NCBI GenBank assembly: GCA_007859835.1
Contig: SJPJ01000001.1
Span: 1,487,095-1,551,094, forward strand
Direction: 5' to 3'
Source: Novipirellula herctigrandis
GTDB lineage: Bacteria > Planctomycetota > Planctomycetia > Pirellulales > Pirellulaceae
DNA length: 64,000 nucleotides
Positions within the stretch are counted from its first letter, which is position 1. Each line of letters opens with the position of its first letter. The notes beneath the pieces were generated by a model, which saw only the letters and a list, made by a program, of their open reading frames with translations, did not search any database and had not been told where the DNA came from. The position numbers and the translations under genes were made by a program. This document shows, piece after piece, positions 15,816-24,662 of this stretch.

Positions 15816-18800
15816 ATGTTCAATCAAAACGATGATGACGGGTTGTCGTCCTTCAGTCCATCTTCGGATACGAAGGTGCGCGGTCAAAACGATCGCGATA
15901 CCTACCAATCGGATTCATCGTCGGACCGTCCCACTCCACCATGGAGCGAAGGCGATTCGCTGGGGCCGTTTGATCTCGAACGCTTGCTTGGCAGAGGATC
16001 CAGCGGTTACGTCTATCGGGCCCTCAACCGAGACACGCAAAAGCGTTGCGCGTTAAAACTGTTGCTACCGACTAAGACGGAAGACTTGGTCCGCAACAAA
16101 CTTGGTTTCCGTCGCATGATTGCACTTCGGCACCCGGCCCTGATGCACATCGACCGGATTCATCATCTAAAGAACTATACCGCTTTTTCAATGGAAGAGA
16201 TTCACGGTGTAACGTTTGCAGGTTGGTGCAAGAAGAACGCGACCAACCCCGCGACGAAAAACGTCTATGCGGATCTCCTCTCGCTGACTCGCCAATATGC
16301 ATCGGCTCTAGCGATGATGCACGCGCATGGACTCGTTCACCGAGACATCAAGCCCCTTAACTTGATGGTCGACGAAAAGGGGAACGGTCGGGTGATCGAC
16401 TATGGCTTGGTTGGCACGATCGATGTCGATAGCGACCCGCGCGGTCATCGCGACTATCTCGTAGGACCGCGACATTACTTTGCACCCGAGACGCTTTGGG
16501 ACCAGTTCTATTTGCCTGCTAGCGACATCTTCAGTTTGGGGTTGTTGGTGCTCGAAACGCTTCGAATTATCGCACAAAACTCAAAACCGTATGACTCGCC
16601 CATCATCCGATCCCAAGAAGACCGTAGCGATGACCAACACATGATCCACGAGGCATTTTCGGAGTTGAGCTCCGACGTGCCCACCATCTTGCGTGAAGCC
16701 TGTGAAGAGATGCTACAACAAGATCCCGGTGATCGCCCGTCGGCGGCCGAAATCACGCGACTGGGTTCCTCCGAGGCACCGAGTTTCTTGTGGATTGAAA
16801 CGCCAATCGTTGGACGTGAAGAAGAACTAATTGCCGGGCAACAATGGATCGACAAAATTTTCGACGGTAACGTAGGCCGACTTCACGTTGAAGGGCCACC
16901 GGGAATCGGCAAATCGCGACTCCTTGATGAACTCGAAAACTACGTTAAAGGCAAACGATGGGGCCAAGTTTTTCGCGCCAAATGTCGGCGTGGCGAAGAT
17001 CATCCGTTGCAAGCGTTTGATCAAATCTGTGACGCTATCGCGACACGGTACATGAAAAGTGATCGCGAGAAGATGGAAGTCGACCCGGTCAGTGCCGAGA
17101 TTCTTCACCGCGTTTTTCCTGTACTGCACAACGCCGTACGAGCCAGCATGTCGGCGGACCCGGCGCGAAAGGTGTCCGAACGACTTGACGCTCTCGAAGC
17201 GGGGGCCAGACTAAGCGAGGAATTGCGAATCGTGGGACCGTTGGTGTTGATCATCGACGATTCCCAGTGGGCGGACCGCGATAGCCTGAACGTACTCGAT
17301 CGATTGCAGAGTGTTTCGGGCGGTATGCTCGGGATCATTACCGCCAGTCACGTGGCGGGAGACCGACAAATTTCTCCACCAACGGCGACTCTATCCCTAA
17401 ACGCGATTTCGGAGACGGCGGCTCGAGCCTTGTTAGTGAACGCCTCGCGACGTTATCACGCCACGATCAACGAATCGCTCGTTCAAGAGCTCATTCAAGC
17501 GGCATCGGGTAATCCATTTCGGCTAATTGATTTTTCGGAGGAGTTTCGCGTTGGCGGCGTACTCCATCAACGCAGCGACAGCGATGCAGGAAAAATCGAA
17601 CCCAACGAGCCAATCACGATCACAAGCATTGACCAAGTTTGGCGAATGCGAATGAATCGGCTTAGTGAAGAAGCGAAAACAGTGTTGGCGTATATCGCAA
17701 CAGCTGATCGACAAGTCTCGATGTATCAACTTAGCCAATTGACAAAATTAGGAGAGAACGTTGATGTTGCGGTCTCCGAATTGTCTCAACAGCGTTTGAT
17801 CCGCGACGAGGCGACCGGGGCCGAATGCATTTCGATCATTCACGACCGGATGGGTGACGGTCTATTAGAGGCGTTTAGTGAAGAAGAACGGCGACAATGC
17901 CATTCGGATTGGGGGAACTATTTGTCGCGGCAAAACGGCAGCGATCAATTCGCCGCACGAATCGCAGGCCACTTCTTTGCTGCCGAAGAACCAAGCCGAG
18001 CCGTATCCTACGCGATCATGGCTGCGGAAGATGCCGAGCGATACGTAGCGAAAACCGAAGCTGCTCGCTGGCACGCCCGCGTGATCCCTTTCCTTAGTGG
18101 CGAAGAACGGATCGAACGAATTCGGCAAGCGGCGATGACGTTTGCCGAAGCGGACCGGCCGACCGAAGCCGCCGAGTACTATCAAATGTTGGCCTCGGAA
18201 GTGGACGCCGACGAGAGTATTGAACACCAATTGGTTGCAACCGCACTTTTGATTCGAAGCGGTCGTTTCCCAGCCGCGCAAGACCAACTCCGTTCGCTCG
18301 CCCGACTCGTCGGCGCTCCTTTGTCGAAACCGGATTGGCTTGGCAAACTGAATCTACTGAGACTTTGGATTCAACTTTCAGTGTGCAAGACGCTGCGTCG
18401 AAAACAAACCAAAGCAAAAGCGGGCTCGTTGAGGGAGCGTCAACGATTGCAGTTGTGCTTGGCAATTGCGCGGCCGCTTAGCGCATTCGACAACCTCTAT
18501 GCCGCCGAACTGAATAGCCGCGGCGCCATTGACGCGTTGCGATACGGAACCGAGAGCCAACGGATTTTGGCGGAGATCGGCGAAACGGTCTTTGGATGCT
18601 ACGACCGTGGGATGGTTCGCGTCCGAAGCGAAATCGCTTTGCAGGAATTGCTTTCCAGAGCCAACGCACTTGGTTCGTCAAAAACGATCGGTGACGTTTG
18701 GGCCGGTGTGACTTTTTCTCACGTGTTCTCGATGCGTTGGCAACGGGTCGGTGCGGCACTCGAAACGTGCTTGCAACATTACCGCGCCCCAAGCGACCCG

Positions 18801-19577
18801 CTCAGTTTCGAAATCTTGCACACGCGATGGTTCCAACCCTGGGCCTTATGGCACACCGGCCGTTGGCACCAAATGGTCGAAGCGTCGTCGGAAATGCAAG
18901 ACGATGCGAAGCAAAGAAACGATTTGTTGGAATGGTTGATGGTCAGCGGCGCGATGGGAGCATCAGCTTGGTTGGTGCGAGACCAAGCGAGTGAGTGTTC
19001 TCGAATCCGAGACGAAAACGCGAAATCGCTTCAATCGAACCCGAATGTTCAAGCGTTCGATTTCACAGAATGGATCGCCAAAATTCACTTGAAACTTTAC
19101 CAAGGCGATTTTGAATCCGGATGGGATGAATTTAAGATACTAGCTCCGCAACTGAAGAAGCTGCCGTTTTCGCGGTTCCAATTGTGGCGAGTCTTAACCG
19201 CTTCGCTCGGCGCGCTTCTATGTCTGCACTTGCTTAAGACTACCTCCGATGAGAAGTGGAGCAAACTTGCCAAAAAACATATCGAGCAATTGAAACGTGA
19301 ACAAAATGCGTTTGCCGATACGTTATCGCTGCTCTACGGTGGGTTGTTGTTAACGATGACGCAACCGGACCAGGCGTCGCGGAATCAAACGGAGTCCCTA
19401 TTTGTTGAAGCGATTGCCCTTGCCAAGGCCCAACATTTACGGCCCTATCAATTAGCAGCCGAAGATGCGTTGTCGGTCCTGCAAACGGGCCAATCACAGG
19501 GAAGCCTGATCGAACGCATGCACCGCCACGGCGTGAAACGTCCATCGCGTTTCGCAAGATTGTATACGGTGGAATAA
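15816..19577 (+). CDS. Serine/threonine kinase fused to AAA-type ATPase and helical repeat region
   Basis: From the ATG at 15816 the protein has 1253 residues. The kinase domain (about 45-320) has the glycine loop LLGRGSSGYVYRA, Lys81 (CALKLL), catalytic HRDIKPLN (175-182, Asp177) and Asp195-Tyr-Gly in place of Asp-Phe-Gly. An ATPase module follows, with Walker A GPPGIGKS (360-367) and Walker B LVLIIDDSQW (Asp481/482), resembling the signalling ATPases of the AAA/STAND type. The remaining 550 residues are helical, TPR-like, with Glu/Ala-rich helix pairs. No transmembrane segment is seen, so the protein is cytoplasmic. Such kinase-ATPase-TPR giants are frequent regulators in planctomycetes. 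The signal and targets are unknown. Neighbours give no clue; tsaD is convergent. Confidence 0.9.
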   Translation: MFNQNDDDGLSSFSPSSDTKVRGQNDRDTYQSDSSSDRPTPPWSEGDSLGPFDLERLLGRGSSGYVYRALNRDTQKRCALKLLLPTKTEDLVRNKLGFRRMIALRHPALMHIDRIHHLKNYTAFSMEEIHGVTFAGWCKKNATNPATKNVYADLLSLTRQYASALAMMHAHGLVHRDIKPLNLMVDEKGNGRVIDYGLVGTIDVDSDPRGHRDYLVGPRHYFAPETLWDQFYLPASDIFSLGLLVLETLRIIAQNSKPYDSPIIRSQEDRSDDQHMIHEAFSELSSDVPTILREACEEMLQQDPGDRPSAAEITRLGSSEAPSFLWIETPIVGREEELIAGQQWIDKIFDGNVGRLHVEGPPGIGKSRLLDELENYVKGKRWGQVFRAKCRRGEDHPLQAFDQICDAIATRYMKSDREKMEVDPVSAEILHRVFPVLHNAVRASMSADPARKVSERLDALEAGARLSEELRIVGPLVLIIDDSQWADRDSLNVLDRLQSVSGGMLGIITASHVAGDRQISPPTATLSLNAISETAARALLVNASRRYHATINESLVQELIQAASGNPFRLIDFSEEFRVGGVLHQRSDSDAGKIEPNEPITITSIDQVWRMRMNRLSEEAKTVLAYIATADRQVSMYQLSQLTKLGENVDVAVSELSQQRLIRDEATGAECISIIHDRMGDGLLEAFSEEERRQCHSDWGNYLSRQNGSDQFAARIAGHFFAAEEPSRAVSYAIMAAEDAERYVAKTEAARWHARVIPFLSGEERIERIRQAAMTFAEADRPTEAAEYYQMLASEVDADESIEHQLVATALLIRSGRFPAAQDQLRSLARLVGAPLSKPDWLGKLNLLRLWIQLSVCKTLRRKQTKAKAGSLRERQRLQLCLAIARPLSAFDNLYAAELNSRGAIDALRYGTESQRILAEIGETVFGCYDRGMVRVRSEIALQELLSRANALGSSKTIGDVWAGVTFSHVFSMRWQRVGAALETCLQHYRAPSDPLSFEILHTRWFQPWALWHTGRWHQMVEASSEMQDDAKQRNDLLEWLMVSGAMGASAWLVRDQASECSRIRDENAKSLQSNPNVQAFDFTEWIAKIHLKLYQGDFESGWDEFKILAPQLKKLPFSRFQLWRVLTASLGALLCLHLLKTTSDEKWSKLAKKHIEQLKREQNAFADTLSLLYGGLLLTMTQPDQASRNQTESLFVEAIALAKAQHLRPYQLAAEDALSVLQTGQSQGSLIERMHRHGVKRPSRFARLYTVE

Positions 19578-19620
19578 CGCCGTGGATTGCTTTGCAATTC
19601 GCGTTTGCGACTAGCGAGAA

Positions 19621-20643
19621 CTAGAAACCTCGCTGCAACCCTGGGGTGATGTCGAGATCGAGCGCAGCGAAGTCACTGCGGCGAATTTTTTCCCATGCAA
19701 TCGCTCCCATCACAGCGTTATCGGTACACAGATTTATCGGCGCGATGGTGACGCGAAACCCATCTTCCGCAGCGGCCTGAAGCAACTTTTCTCTTAGGTG
19801 TTTGTTTGCTGCCACTCCGCCACCGACGATCAAATAGGGGCAACCGTATTTGGCAATCGCGCGTCGACTTTTGTTGACCAACACATCAATGACGGCAGCT
19901 TCAAAGGAAGCCGAAATGTCGGCTTTGACCGATTCAGCGATTTTCAAAGCAGAAAAATCCTGTTGCCCAGGACCGACAATCGCATACCGGACGGCTGTTT
20001 TGAGCCCGCTGAAACTGAAGTTAAAATGATCCTCGTGAATCATCGATCGCGGGAATCGATAGGCAGATCGGTTTCCTGTCTCGGCCAACTTGGCGACTGC
20101 CGGTCCGCCTGGGAAACCGAGACTTAGCATCGTGGCGACCTTATCAAACGCCTCGCCCGCAGCGTCGTCGATCGTACCACCAAGGTACTCCAAATCGAGA
20201 GGGCTGGTGCAATGATAAAGCGATGTGTGCCCGCCGCTGACAACCAGTCCGATACAAGGATAGACGACTTCGTCGCTGGCCAATTGACAGGCGTATAAAT
20301 GTGCATGCAAATGGTTGATCGCGACGAGCGGTTTTTCCCAAGCAATTGCGAGTGTCTTGGCCGCAATGACGCCGACCAAAAGCGATCCGGCAAGGCCTGG
20401 ACGATCCGCAACCGCAATCGCTTCGATAGCCCCGGGTGAAATGCCCGCTTGCCGAATCGCTGTATCAATGACCGGCAGGATTCTTTCCAAATGGGCCCGA
20501 GCGGCGACTTCTGGCACAACCCCGCCAAATCGCTCGTGAAGGGCTTCTTGAGTGGCAATACACTCGCCCAAAACACGGCATTGGTCATCCATCACGGCGG
20601 CAGCCGTCTCGTCGCAAGTCGATTCAATCGTGAGGATCGGCAC
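19621..20643 (-). CDS. tsaD: tRNA N6-threonylcarbamoyladenosine transferase TsaD
   Basis: TsaD transfers threonylcarbamoyl to A37 of tRNAs reading ANN codons, with TsaB and TsaE. The 340-residue protein starts at a GTG (MPILTIESTCDETAAAV). It has the metal-binding HLHAH (His111, His115), VSGGHT, GTIDDAAGEAFDKVATMLSLGFPGG, FSFSGLKTAVRY, VGGGVAANKHLR and the C-terminal CTDNAVMGA with the third metal ligand Asp. The Asp/Cys at the N-terminus reads STCDET rather than the usual TSCDET. A 22-bp imperfect duplication lies immediately upstream of the start. tsaB and tsaE are not in the window. Confidence 0.96.
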   Translation of the reverse strand: MPILTIESTCDETAAAVMDDQCRVLGECIATQEALHERFGGVVPEVAARAHLERILPVIDTAIRQAGISPGAIEAIAVADRPGLAGSLLVGVIAAKTLAIAWEKPLVAINHLHAHLYACQLASDEVVYPCIGLVVSGGHTSLYHCTSPLDLEYLGGTIDDAAGEAFDKVATMLSLGFPGGPAVAKLAETGNRSAYRFPRSMIHEDHFNFSFSGLKTAVRYAIVGPGQQDFSALKIAESVKADISASFEAAVIDVLVNKSRRAIAKYGCPYLIVGGGVAANKHLREKLLQAAAEDGFRVTIAPINLCTDNAVMGAIAWEKIRRSDFAALDLDITPGLQRGF

Positions 20644-20957
20644 TGTGTCTCAAAAGCCCTAAAACGGTGTCTCAAAAAGCCCAAAAATGGTCAAATCTTG
20701 TCGCTATCTCTACCCCTGAGCCATCATCTTAATGGTAATCCTATTCTTAATCGCTCCCCCAAACGAGCGTTAGCTCGCGGTCACCAGAGGATTGTGGTCG
20801 AACTGAAAACGGCAAATTTGCATAATTGGGTATAACAGATTCGCCCAGGATCGAATGCGTGCCGACTTGAACAAACGGGACCAAGTCGCTACATTTCGTG
20901 GCTTCCAAAACCAACCAATTCAGAAAAATCCAGCAATTTTGATAAAAGGCAGTACAA
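20644..20957. other. Divergent intergenic region between tsaD and rpmA, 314 bp
   Basis: It should hold both promoters. A 22-bp imperfect duplication occupies the tsaD-proximal end. No rplU-like frame is present; the rest shows nothing recognisable. Confidence 0.5.
20645..20689. repeat. 22-bp imperfect duplication upstream of tsaD
   Basis: gtgtctcaaaagccctaaaacg is followed by a near copy, gtgtctcaaaaagcccaaaaatg. On the minus strand it forms the tsaD leader. Confidence 0.7.
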
Positions 20958-21203
20958 ATGGCACATAAGAAAGGGCAAGGTTCGAGCCGAAACGGTCGCG
21001 ATTCGAACGCACAACGCCGTGGCGTAAAGAAATTCGGCGGCGAAGCCGTCACCGCAGGCAATATTTTGGTACGCCAAGTTGGTACTAAGTTTCATCCTGG
21101 AAAAGGTGTCGGACAAGGCAACGACTACACCCTGTTCGCCCTCGTCGACGGCAAAGTCATGTTTGATCGCGAAGGACGCCGAATCAACGTCGTCGCTGGC
21201 TAA
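20958..21203 (+). CDS. rpmA: 50S ribosomal protein bL27
   Basis: The 81-residue protein is a complete bL27: [19 protein letters not shown] at the N-terminus, whose tail reaches towards the peptidyl transferase centre, then [42 protein letters not shown] and [15 protein letters not shown]. There is no cleavable N-terminal extension of the Firmicutes type. In most bacteria rpmA follows rplU (bL21); here the upstream neighbour is divergent tsaD and no bL21 gene is visible within 300 bases. A 15-bp repeat array starts 39 bases past the stop. Confidence 0.97.
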   Translation: MAHKKGQGSSRNGRDSNAQRRGVKKFGGEAVTAGNILVRQVGTKFHPGKGVGQGNDYTLFALVDGKVMFDREGRRINVVAG

Positions 21204-21241
21204 GGCTTGGCGAAGAAGAACCGGTAGGCTTGGCGCTCATG

Positions 21242-21286
21242 CCCAGCCTGTTGGTACCCAGCCTGTTGGTACCCAGCCTGTTGCTA
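21242..21286. repeat. 15-bp intergenic tandem repeat, 3 units
   Basis: Three copies of cccagcctgttggta (third copy ends cta) lie between the convergent rpmA and glycosyltransferase genes. Confidence 0.9.
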
Positions 21287-21317
21287 TTCAGCACCATTCT
21301 CCATGAAAGTCCTCCAC

Positions 21318-21337
21318 ATGGTGCGATCGGGCACCAT
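21318..21337. terminator. Perfect 7-bp hairpin between convergent genes
   Basis: atggtgc (21318-21324) and gcaccat (21331-21337) flank a 6-base loop, between the ends of rpmA and the minus-strand glycosyltransferase gene. No T-tract on either strand; a terminator role is a guess. Confidence 0.3.
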
Positions 21338-21398
21338 CCGGACCATCGCGGACGCCATTCGGGCCTAATTGCGAACGTCCATGTTCTGCCTGTTCGCT

Positions 21399-22376
21399 CT
21401 AGCCTCTTCTCTGGTCGCTCCAATCGCCCATCCCCCATCGGGTGACCAATCGCTTCCAATCTTCGACCAATCTGCCGCAGAGGAACATGGCATTGGCAGC
21501 GTAGCGTGGCCCCAATCGCTTGGGATCACTCATCATTCGGTGCATCCATTCCAAGCCTAGCTTTTGCCAAATATCGGGAGCGCGGCTGGATTTCCCAGCG
21601 ACAAAATCGAACGAGGCACCTAGCTGGATGCTCACGGGAATACCGAGCCGTTTGTAGTTGGCGTGAATCCACTTTTCGCCTTTCGGCTGACCGAATGCGA
21701 CAAGCAACACTTGGGCACCGGAATTCATGATCCGAGCATCTTGTTCGCGTTGCTCTCGCTCGGTGAGCACTCGGAATGGTGGCGATTCGACGCCCGCGAT
21801 TCTTAGTCCTTGATAGTCCGCCGCCAACTTATCGGCACACTGCTGAGCAACGCCTGGCTCGCCGCCAAGAAAATAGATCCCCCACCCACGCTCGCCACAA
21901 CGTTCGGCCAAATCATAAATCAGTTCGCTACCGGCGACTCGTTCGGGCAACCGCTTGCCACTGAGTCGACTGCGAACAACGATCGGATGCCCGTCGGCCA
22001 AAATCAAACCACAATCGTTGGTGATTTGATGCAGTTCCGGTTCTTGATGGTGCAACATGCAATAGTTCAAGTTCGCTGTAATCACATAACTTGGCGTACC
22101 AGTGTCCATCCCGTATTGGATCATCTGTTCAATCCGATCGACGGACCCACTAAGCGTCAATGGATCAAACGGAACATCCCAAACCCAGCTCCGCGCTGAC
22201 GATCTAGGAGCCAATACTGTCGGCCGGCTCTTGGTTGCATCCATAGCAGCAGTTTCTTCGGAGGACGCAATTTCTTCAGAAGACATTGCTGGCTCTTCAG
22301 AAGACATAGCTGGCTCTTCAGAAGACATAGCTGGCTCGACCTCGAAAATAGCAACGGGCGACGAAGTTAGATTCAT
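21399..22376 (-). CDS. WecG/TagA/CpsF family glycosyltransferase
   Basis: The family transfers N-acetylmannosaminuronate, N-acetylmannosamine or related sugars onto lipid-linked or polymer precursors in surface polysaccharide synthesis. The 325-residue protein shows the family core VITANLNYCMLHHQEPEL, ADGHPIVVRSRLSG, RVAGSELI, WGIYFLGGEPGVA, VLLVAFGQPKGEKWI, 'IQLGASFDFVAGK', RAPDIWQKLGLEW and the closing RLVEDWKR. The first 45 residues are a low-complexity leader containing three EPAMSSE repeats, and several Met codons inside it could serve as start (for example MDATKSRP). It is probably peripheral to the inner membrane. No other polysaccharide genes adjoin it; the following plus-strand gene is the sulfatase-like protein. 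Confidence 0.92.
   Translation of the reverse strand: MNLTSSPVAIFEVEPAMSSEEPAMSSEEPAMSSEEIASSEETAAMDATKSRPTVLAPRSSARSWVWDVPFDPLTLSGSVDRIEQMIQYGMDTGTPSYVITANLNYCMLHHQEPELHQITNDCGLILADGHPIVVRSRLSGKRLPERVAGSELIYDLAERCGERGWGIYFLGGEPGVAQQCADKLAADYQGLRIAGVESPPFRVLTEREQREQDARIMNSGAQVLLVAFGQPKGEKWIHANYKRLGIPVSIQLGASFDFVAGKSSRAPDIWQKLGLEWMHRMMSDPKRLGPRYAANAMFLCGRLVEDWKRLVTRWGMGDWSDQRRG
22273..22335 (-). repeat. 21-bp in-frame tandem repeat, 3 units
   Basis: Three 21-bp units (tcttcagaagacatWgctgg plus c) encode repeated EPAMSSE at the N-terminus of the glycosyltransferase. Only one base differs between units. Confidence 0.9.
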
Positions 22377-22897
22377 CTTGGATCATCATCAGGATAAAGG
22401 AAAACGAGTGTACCCCTGGCACCTAGAGTCTAGGTTACAAAAGAGTGCAGCGCAGGCCAAGAAAGTGACACACTCAGTGGCATACCTACCTAAAGGTTTC
22501 CGCGTCGCAACGATTGTGCGAATTGTAGCAGGCGTAGCGATCGATATGCCGGCAAAGCGGCTGTCGTCAAAACTCACCAGCGTCGCTCCAACACTTTCCT
22601 GATCAGCCAGACCAACCGAGCAGGCACGTTCCGTGTCGAGACGATTGCGATCGTCCTGGGCGAATAAATTCCACTACGAGCTCATGAGCGCACTCTCGAA
22701 AGCCCCCACGGCCACGGGTTGTTGGCAGCCATCGGGTTGTTGGCAGCCATCGGGTTGTTGGCTGTCGAGTGATGGCCATCGGAACCGATCAAACGATGCC
22801 TCACCGTTTAACACGCACAAAAGCGAGCAATTGAATGAGTCAAGCTCATACGCTGGGAGGTGACGACGAAACGTCCCACGGGTTATAACTTTCGACC
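22377..22897. other. Divergent intergenic region with 18-bp repeat, 521 bp
   Basis: This lies between the divergent glycosyltransferase and sulfatase-like genes. It contains an 18-bp repeat at 22715-22763 (cgggttgttggcagccat twice plus 13 bases of a third). No convincing gene is seen in the rest. Confidence 0.55.
22715..22763. repeat. 18-bp intergenic tandem repeat, 2.7 units
   Basis: Two perfect copies of cgggttgttggcagccat and a third truncated one. Confidence 0.9.
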
Positions 22898-24055
22898 ATG
22901 ACCAACCGCAAACTGATCGTAATCTCGGCCGAAGGACTCGCAACCGCAGCACTCGGCTGCTACGGATCTTCGTGGAACCCAACTCCCGCGATCGATGCGA
23001 TCGCGGCCGAGGGTGTACTGTGGGACCGGTTGATCGCCACCCGCGATGATCCGGTGGAAGTCGTTCGACAAATTTGGGCCAATGATGATGCATCCCCCAC
23101 TTGGCTCGATGCTTGGCGAGCAAACGGCCCGGTTGAACTTATGTCGGACAACCTGCGGCTGAATGACAATCGATTCACTCGTGCGTTCGATACCGCGTTA
23201 TTCGTTCGTCGTGAGCCGCCGACGGCCAGCGATCCGCCGTGTGAAGAGATCGAAGAAACGCTGCTCGCCGAGTTGTTTGCGTCACTTTTGGACCGTATTG
23301 AAGGCGAGTCGCCTTGGAGTGCGATTTGGCTGCACACGCAATCGCTCGCTACTGTTTGGGACGCCCCGCGGTGGCTCATCCCCGACGAAGAACAGGACAT
23401 TGACGAGGAAGAACCATCAGAGGAAACAGCGTATTTGCCTGACCCCTCTGCTGTTGAAGCGTCTGATTCGACTGCACCGCCGCCATGGATTCACAATCAA
23501 GTCACGCCGCCGATGTTGCAGCTAGCTTCGAACGAACATCCCGATGCGATCGTTTCGTGGATGCGAACCTACGGATGCCAAGTGCAATTGTTTGACCAGA
23601 TGATCGGGCTGCTGATGGACGTTGCCGAACCACTTGGCATCACCGTCGTCCTGCTGGGGACCAGCGGAATGAGCTTGGGCCAAAACGGATGGATCGGCCA
23701 TCGTGCTGGACCGCTAAGAAGTTGCCATCATCGATTACCACTGATCATCGGTCGCGGTGCTCCGATCCGAAACGGAAGCCTTACTTGCGCGACCGACATT
23801 GCAAAGATTTTAGCCGACATGGTCGATTCGAATCGCGCGATTATCGATCCGGCACAGTGGCCCAAAAGGGATGACGAATATGTGCCGCGAGTGGAAACGT
23901 CGTCCAGCGATGGTGAGTACGCTGTCACGACATCGCGGTGGTACATGGTCCAGCAAAACGATGGCAAGACACCGCTATTTCTGAAGCCAGACGACGTCGA
24001 AGACCACAACGATGTCAGCCGCGTCAGACCCGATGTAATCGACAAGCTGCAATAG
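22898..24055 (+). CDS. Sulfatase-fold protein without catalytic Cys motif
   Basis: The N-terminus LIVISAEGLATAALGCYGSSWNPTPAIDAIAAEGVLWDRLIA has the layout of a sulfatase (metal-site strand, LGCYG, TPxIDxIAAEGxxWD). The later section with GITVVLLGTSGMSLGQNGWIGHRAGPLRS resembles the sulfatase/phosphatase region that normally reads TSDHG. Key residues are missing: the DD pair is replaced by AEG, the C/S-x-P/A-x-R formylglycine motif is absent after the first strand-helix unit, and DHG is replaced by SGM. No signal peptide is present, so it appears cytoplasmic, unlike active planctomycete sulfatases. An acidic stretch (about 168-180) interrupts the fold. It is 385 residues long, shorter than usual. 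Probably a catalytically dead relative with a binding role. Confidence 0.72.
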   Translation: MTNRKLIVISAEGLATAALGCYGSSWNPTPAIDAIAAEGVLWDRLIATRDDPVEVVRQIWANDDASPTWLDAWRANGPVELMSDNLRLNDNRFTRAFDTALFVRREPPTASDPPCEEIEETLLAELFASLLDRIEGESPWSAIWLHTQSLATVWDAPRWLIPDEEQDIDEEEPSEETAYLPDPSAVEASDSTAPPPWIHNQVTPPMLQLASNEHPDAIVSWMRTYGCQVQLFDQMIGLLMDVAEPLGITVVLLGTSGMSLGQNGWIGHRAGPLRSCHHRLPLIIGRGAPIRNGSLTCATDIAKILADMVDSNRAIIDPAQWPKRDDEYVPRVETSSSDGEYAVTTSRWYMVQQNDGKTPLFLKPDDVEDHNDVSRVRPDVIDKLQ

Positions 24056-24342
24056 CTTCCACGACGCCAAATCTTCCGCATTCATTGTTTCCACTACAAC
24101 CGGCCACAGCCAACTCAACCCAAAACTCCCACTTTACCAAAGTGGCCTGCTTGGCCGGAGATTTTTCCAGATTCCGACAACTTTTCCACCTTGCCTAGTG
24201 ATTTGCTATCAAAATTCACTAACTCTTAACATGGCAATGACTTAGGAAGCTCATCGGTCGATTGTGACATGTTGACCACCATCAAAAGGTTTTTCCTAAA
24301 GTGAGCGAATACAACGACTTAACGAGCCATGAAAAATTTGGT

Positions 24343-24370
24343 TTGACACACGCCTGTGAATCTCTAAGAT
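24343..24370 (+). promoter_or_regulatory. nrdJ promoter
   Basis: A perfect -35 TTGACA (24343-24348), a 16-base spacer and TAAGAT (24365-24370, 4 of 6 matches to TATAAT). Transcription would start near 24377, giving a leader of about 285 bases. Confidence 0.6.
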
Positions 24371-24379
24371 TCCCCTCGT

Positions 24380-24395
24380 TGTCCACATGTAGTGC
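24380..24395. promoter_or_regulatory. NrdR-box-like site 1
   Basis: tgtccacatgtagtgc aligned to the NrdR consensus acaCwATATaTwGtgt keeps the right half TAGTG and a weak left half. It is 32 bp (three helical turns) upstream of site 2 and overlaps the predicted transcription start. Confidence 0.5.
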
Positions 24396-24411
24396 GTTCG
24401 CGAGCGAATCA

Positions 24412-24427
24412 CCACTACCGGTAGTGA
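24412..24427. promoter_or_regulatory. NrdR-box-like site 2
   Basis: The core cactaccggtagtg (24413-24426) is a perfect palindrome with the CACTA-N4-TAGTG half-sites and spacing of an NrdR box. Paired boxes about 31-32 bp apart are characteristic of NrdR-controlled ribonucleotide reductase genes. Confidence 0.6.
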
Positions 24428-24662
24428 TGGCATTGGCGATTAGGGAAACCCTTCGCTCTGAGTCGTGAGAACGGATTCGTCCTACTATTCACCAGGATTC
24501 TCAGAAGCCACGCCGAGCCACACTTGCCACGAATAGTGGACAAATGTTTATAAATTATTGTTATGACTGGTGAGTCTCCGGTGCTTCGCGAGGAACGCGA
24601 AAAAACGCTTTGGCACCCGACACGCGCCCCACGGACGAACCCCCTTCAGGAGTCTTAAAGGT

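Larger units (their letters stand above)
24056..24662. other. nrdJ upstream region, 607 bp
   Basis: It contains a hairpin CCACTTT-acc-AAAGTGG (24129-24145) just after the sulfatase-like gene, then the nrdJ promoter and two NrdR-box-like sites. About 285 bases of leader follow before the preferred nrdJ ATG. No B12-box riboswitch element was found. Confidence 0.6.

Noticed and set aside
24056-24662. Cobalamin riboswitch upstream of B12-dependent nrdJ
   Set aside because: I looked for the B12 box and the flanking conserved elements; gactggtgagtctccggtgc has only a loose resemblance and the rest of the fold is missing.
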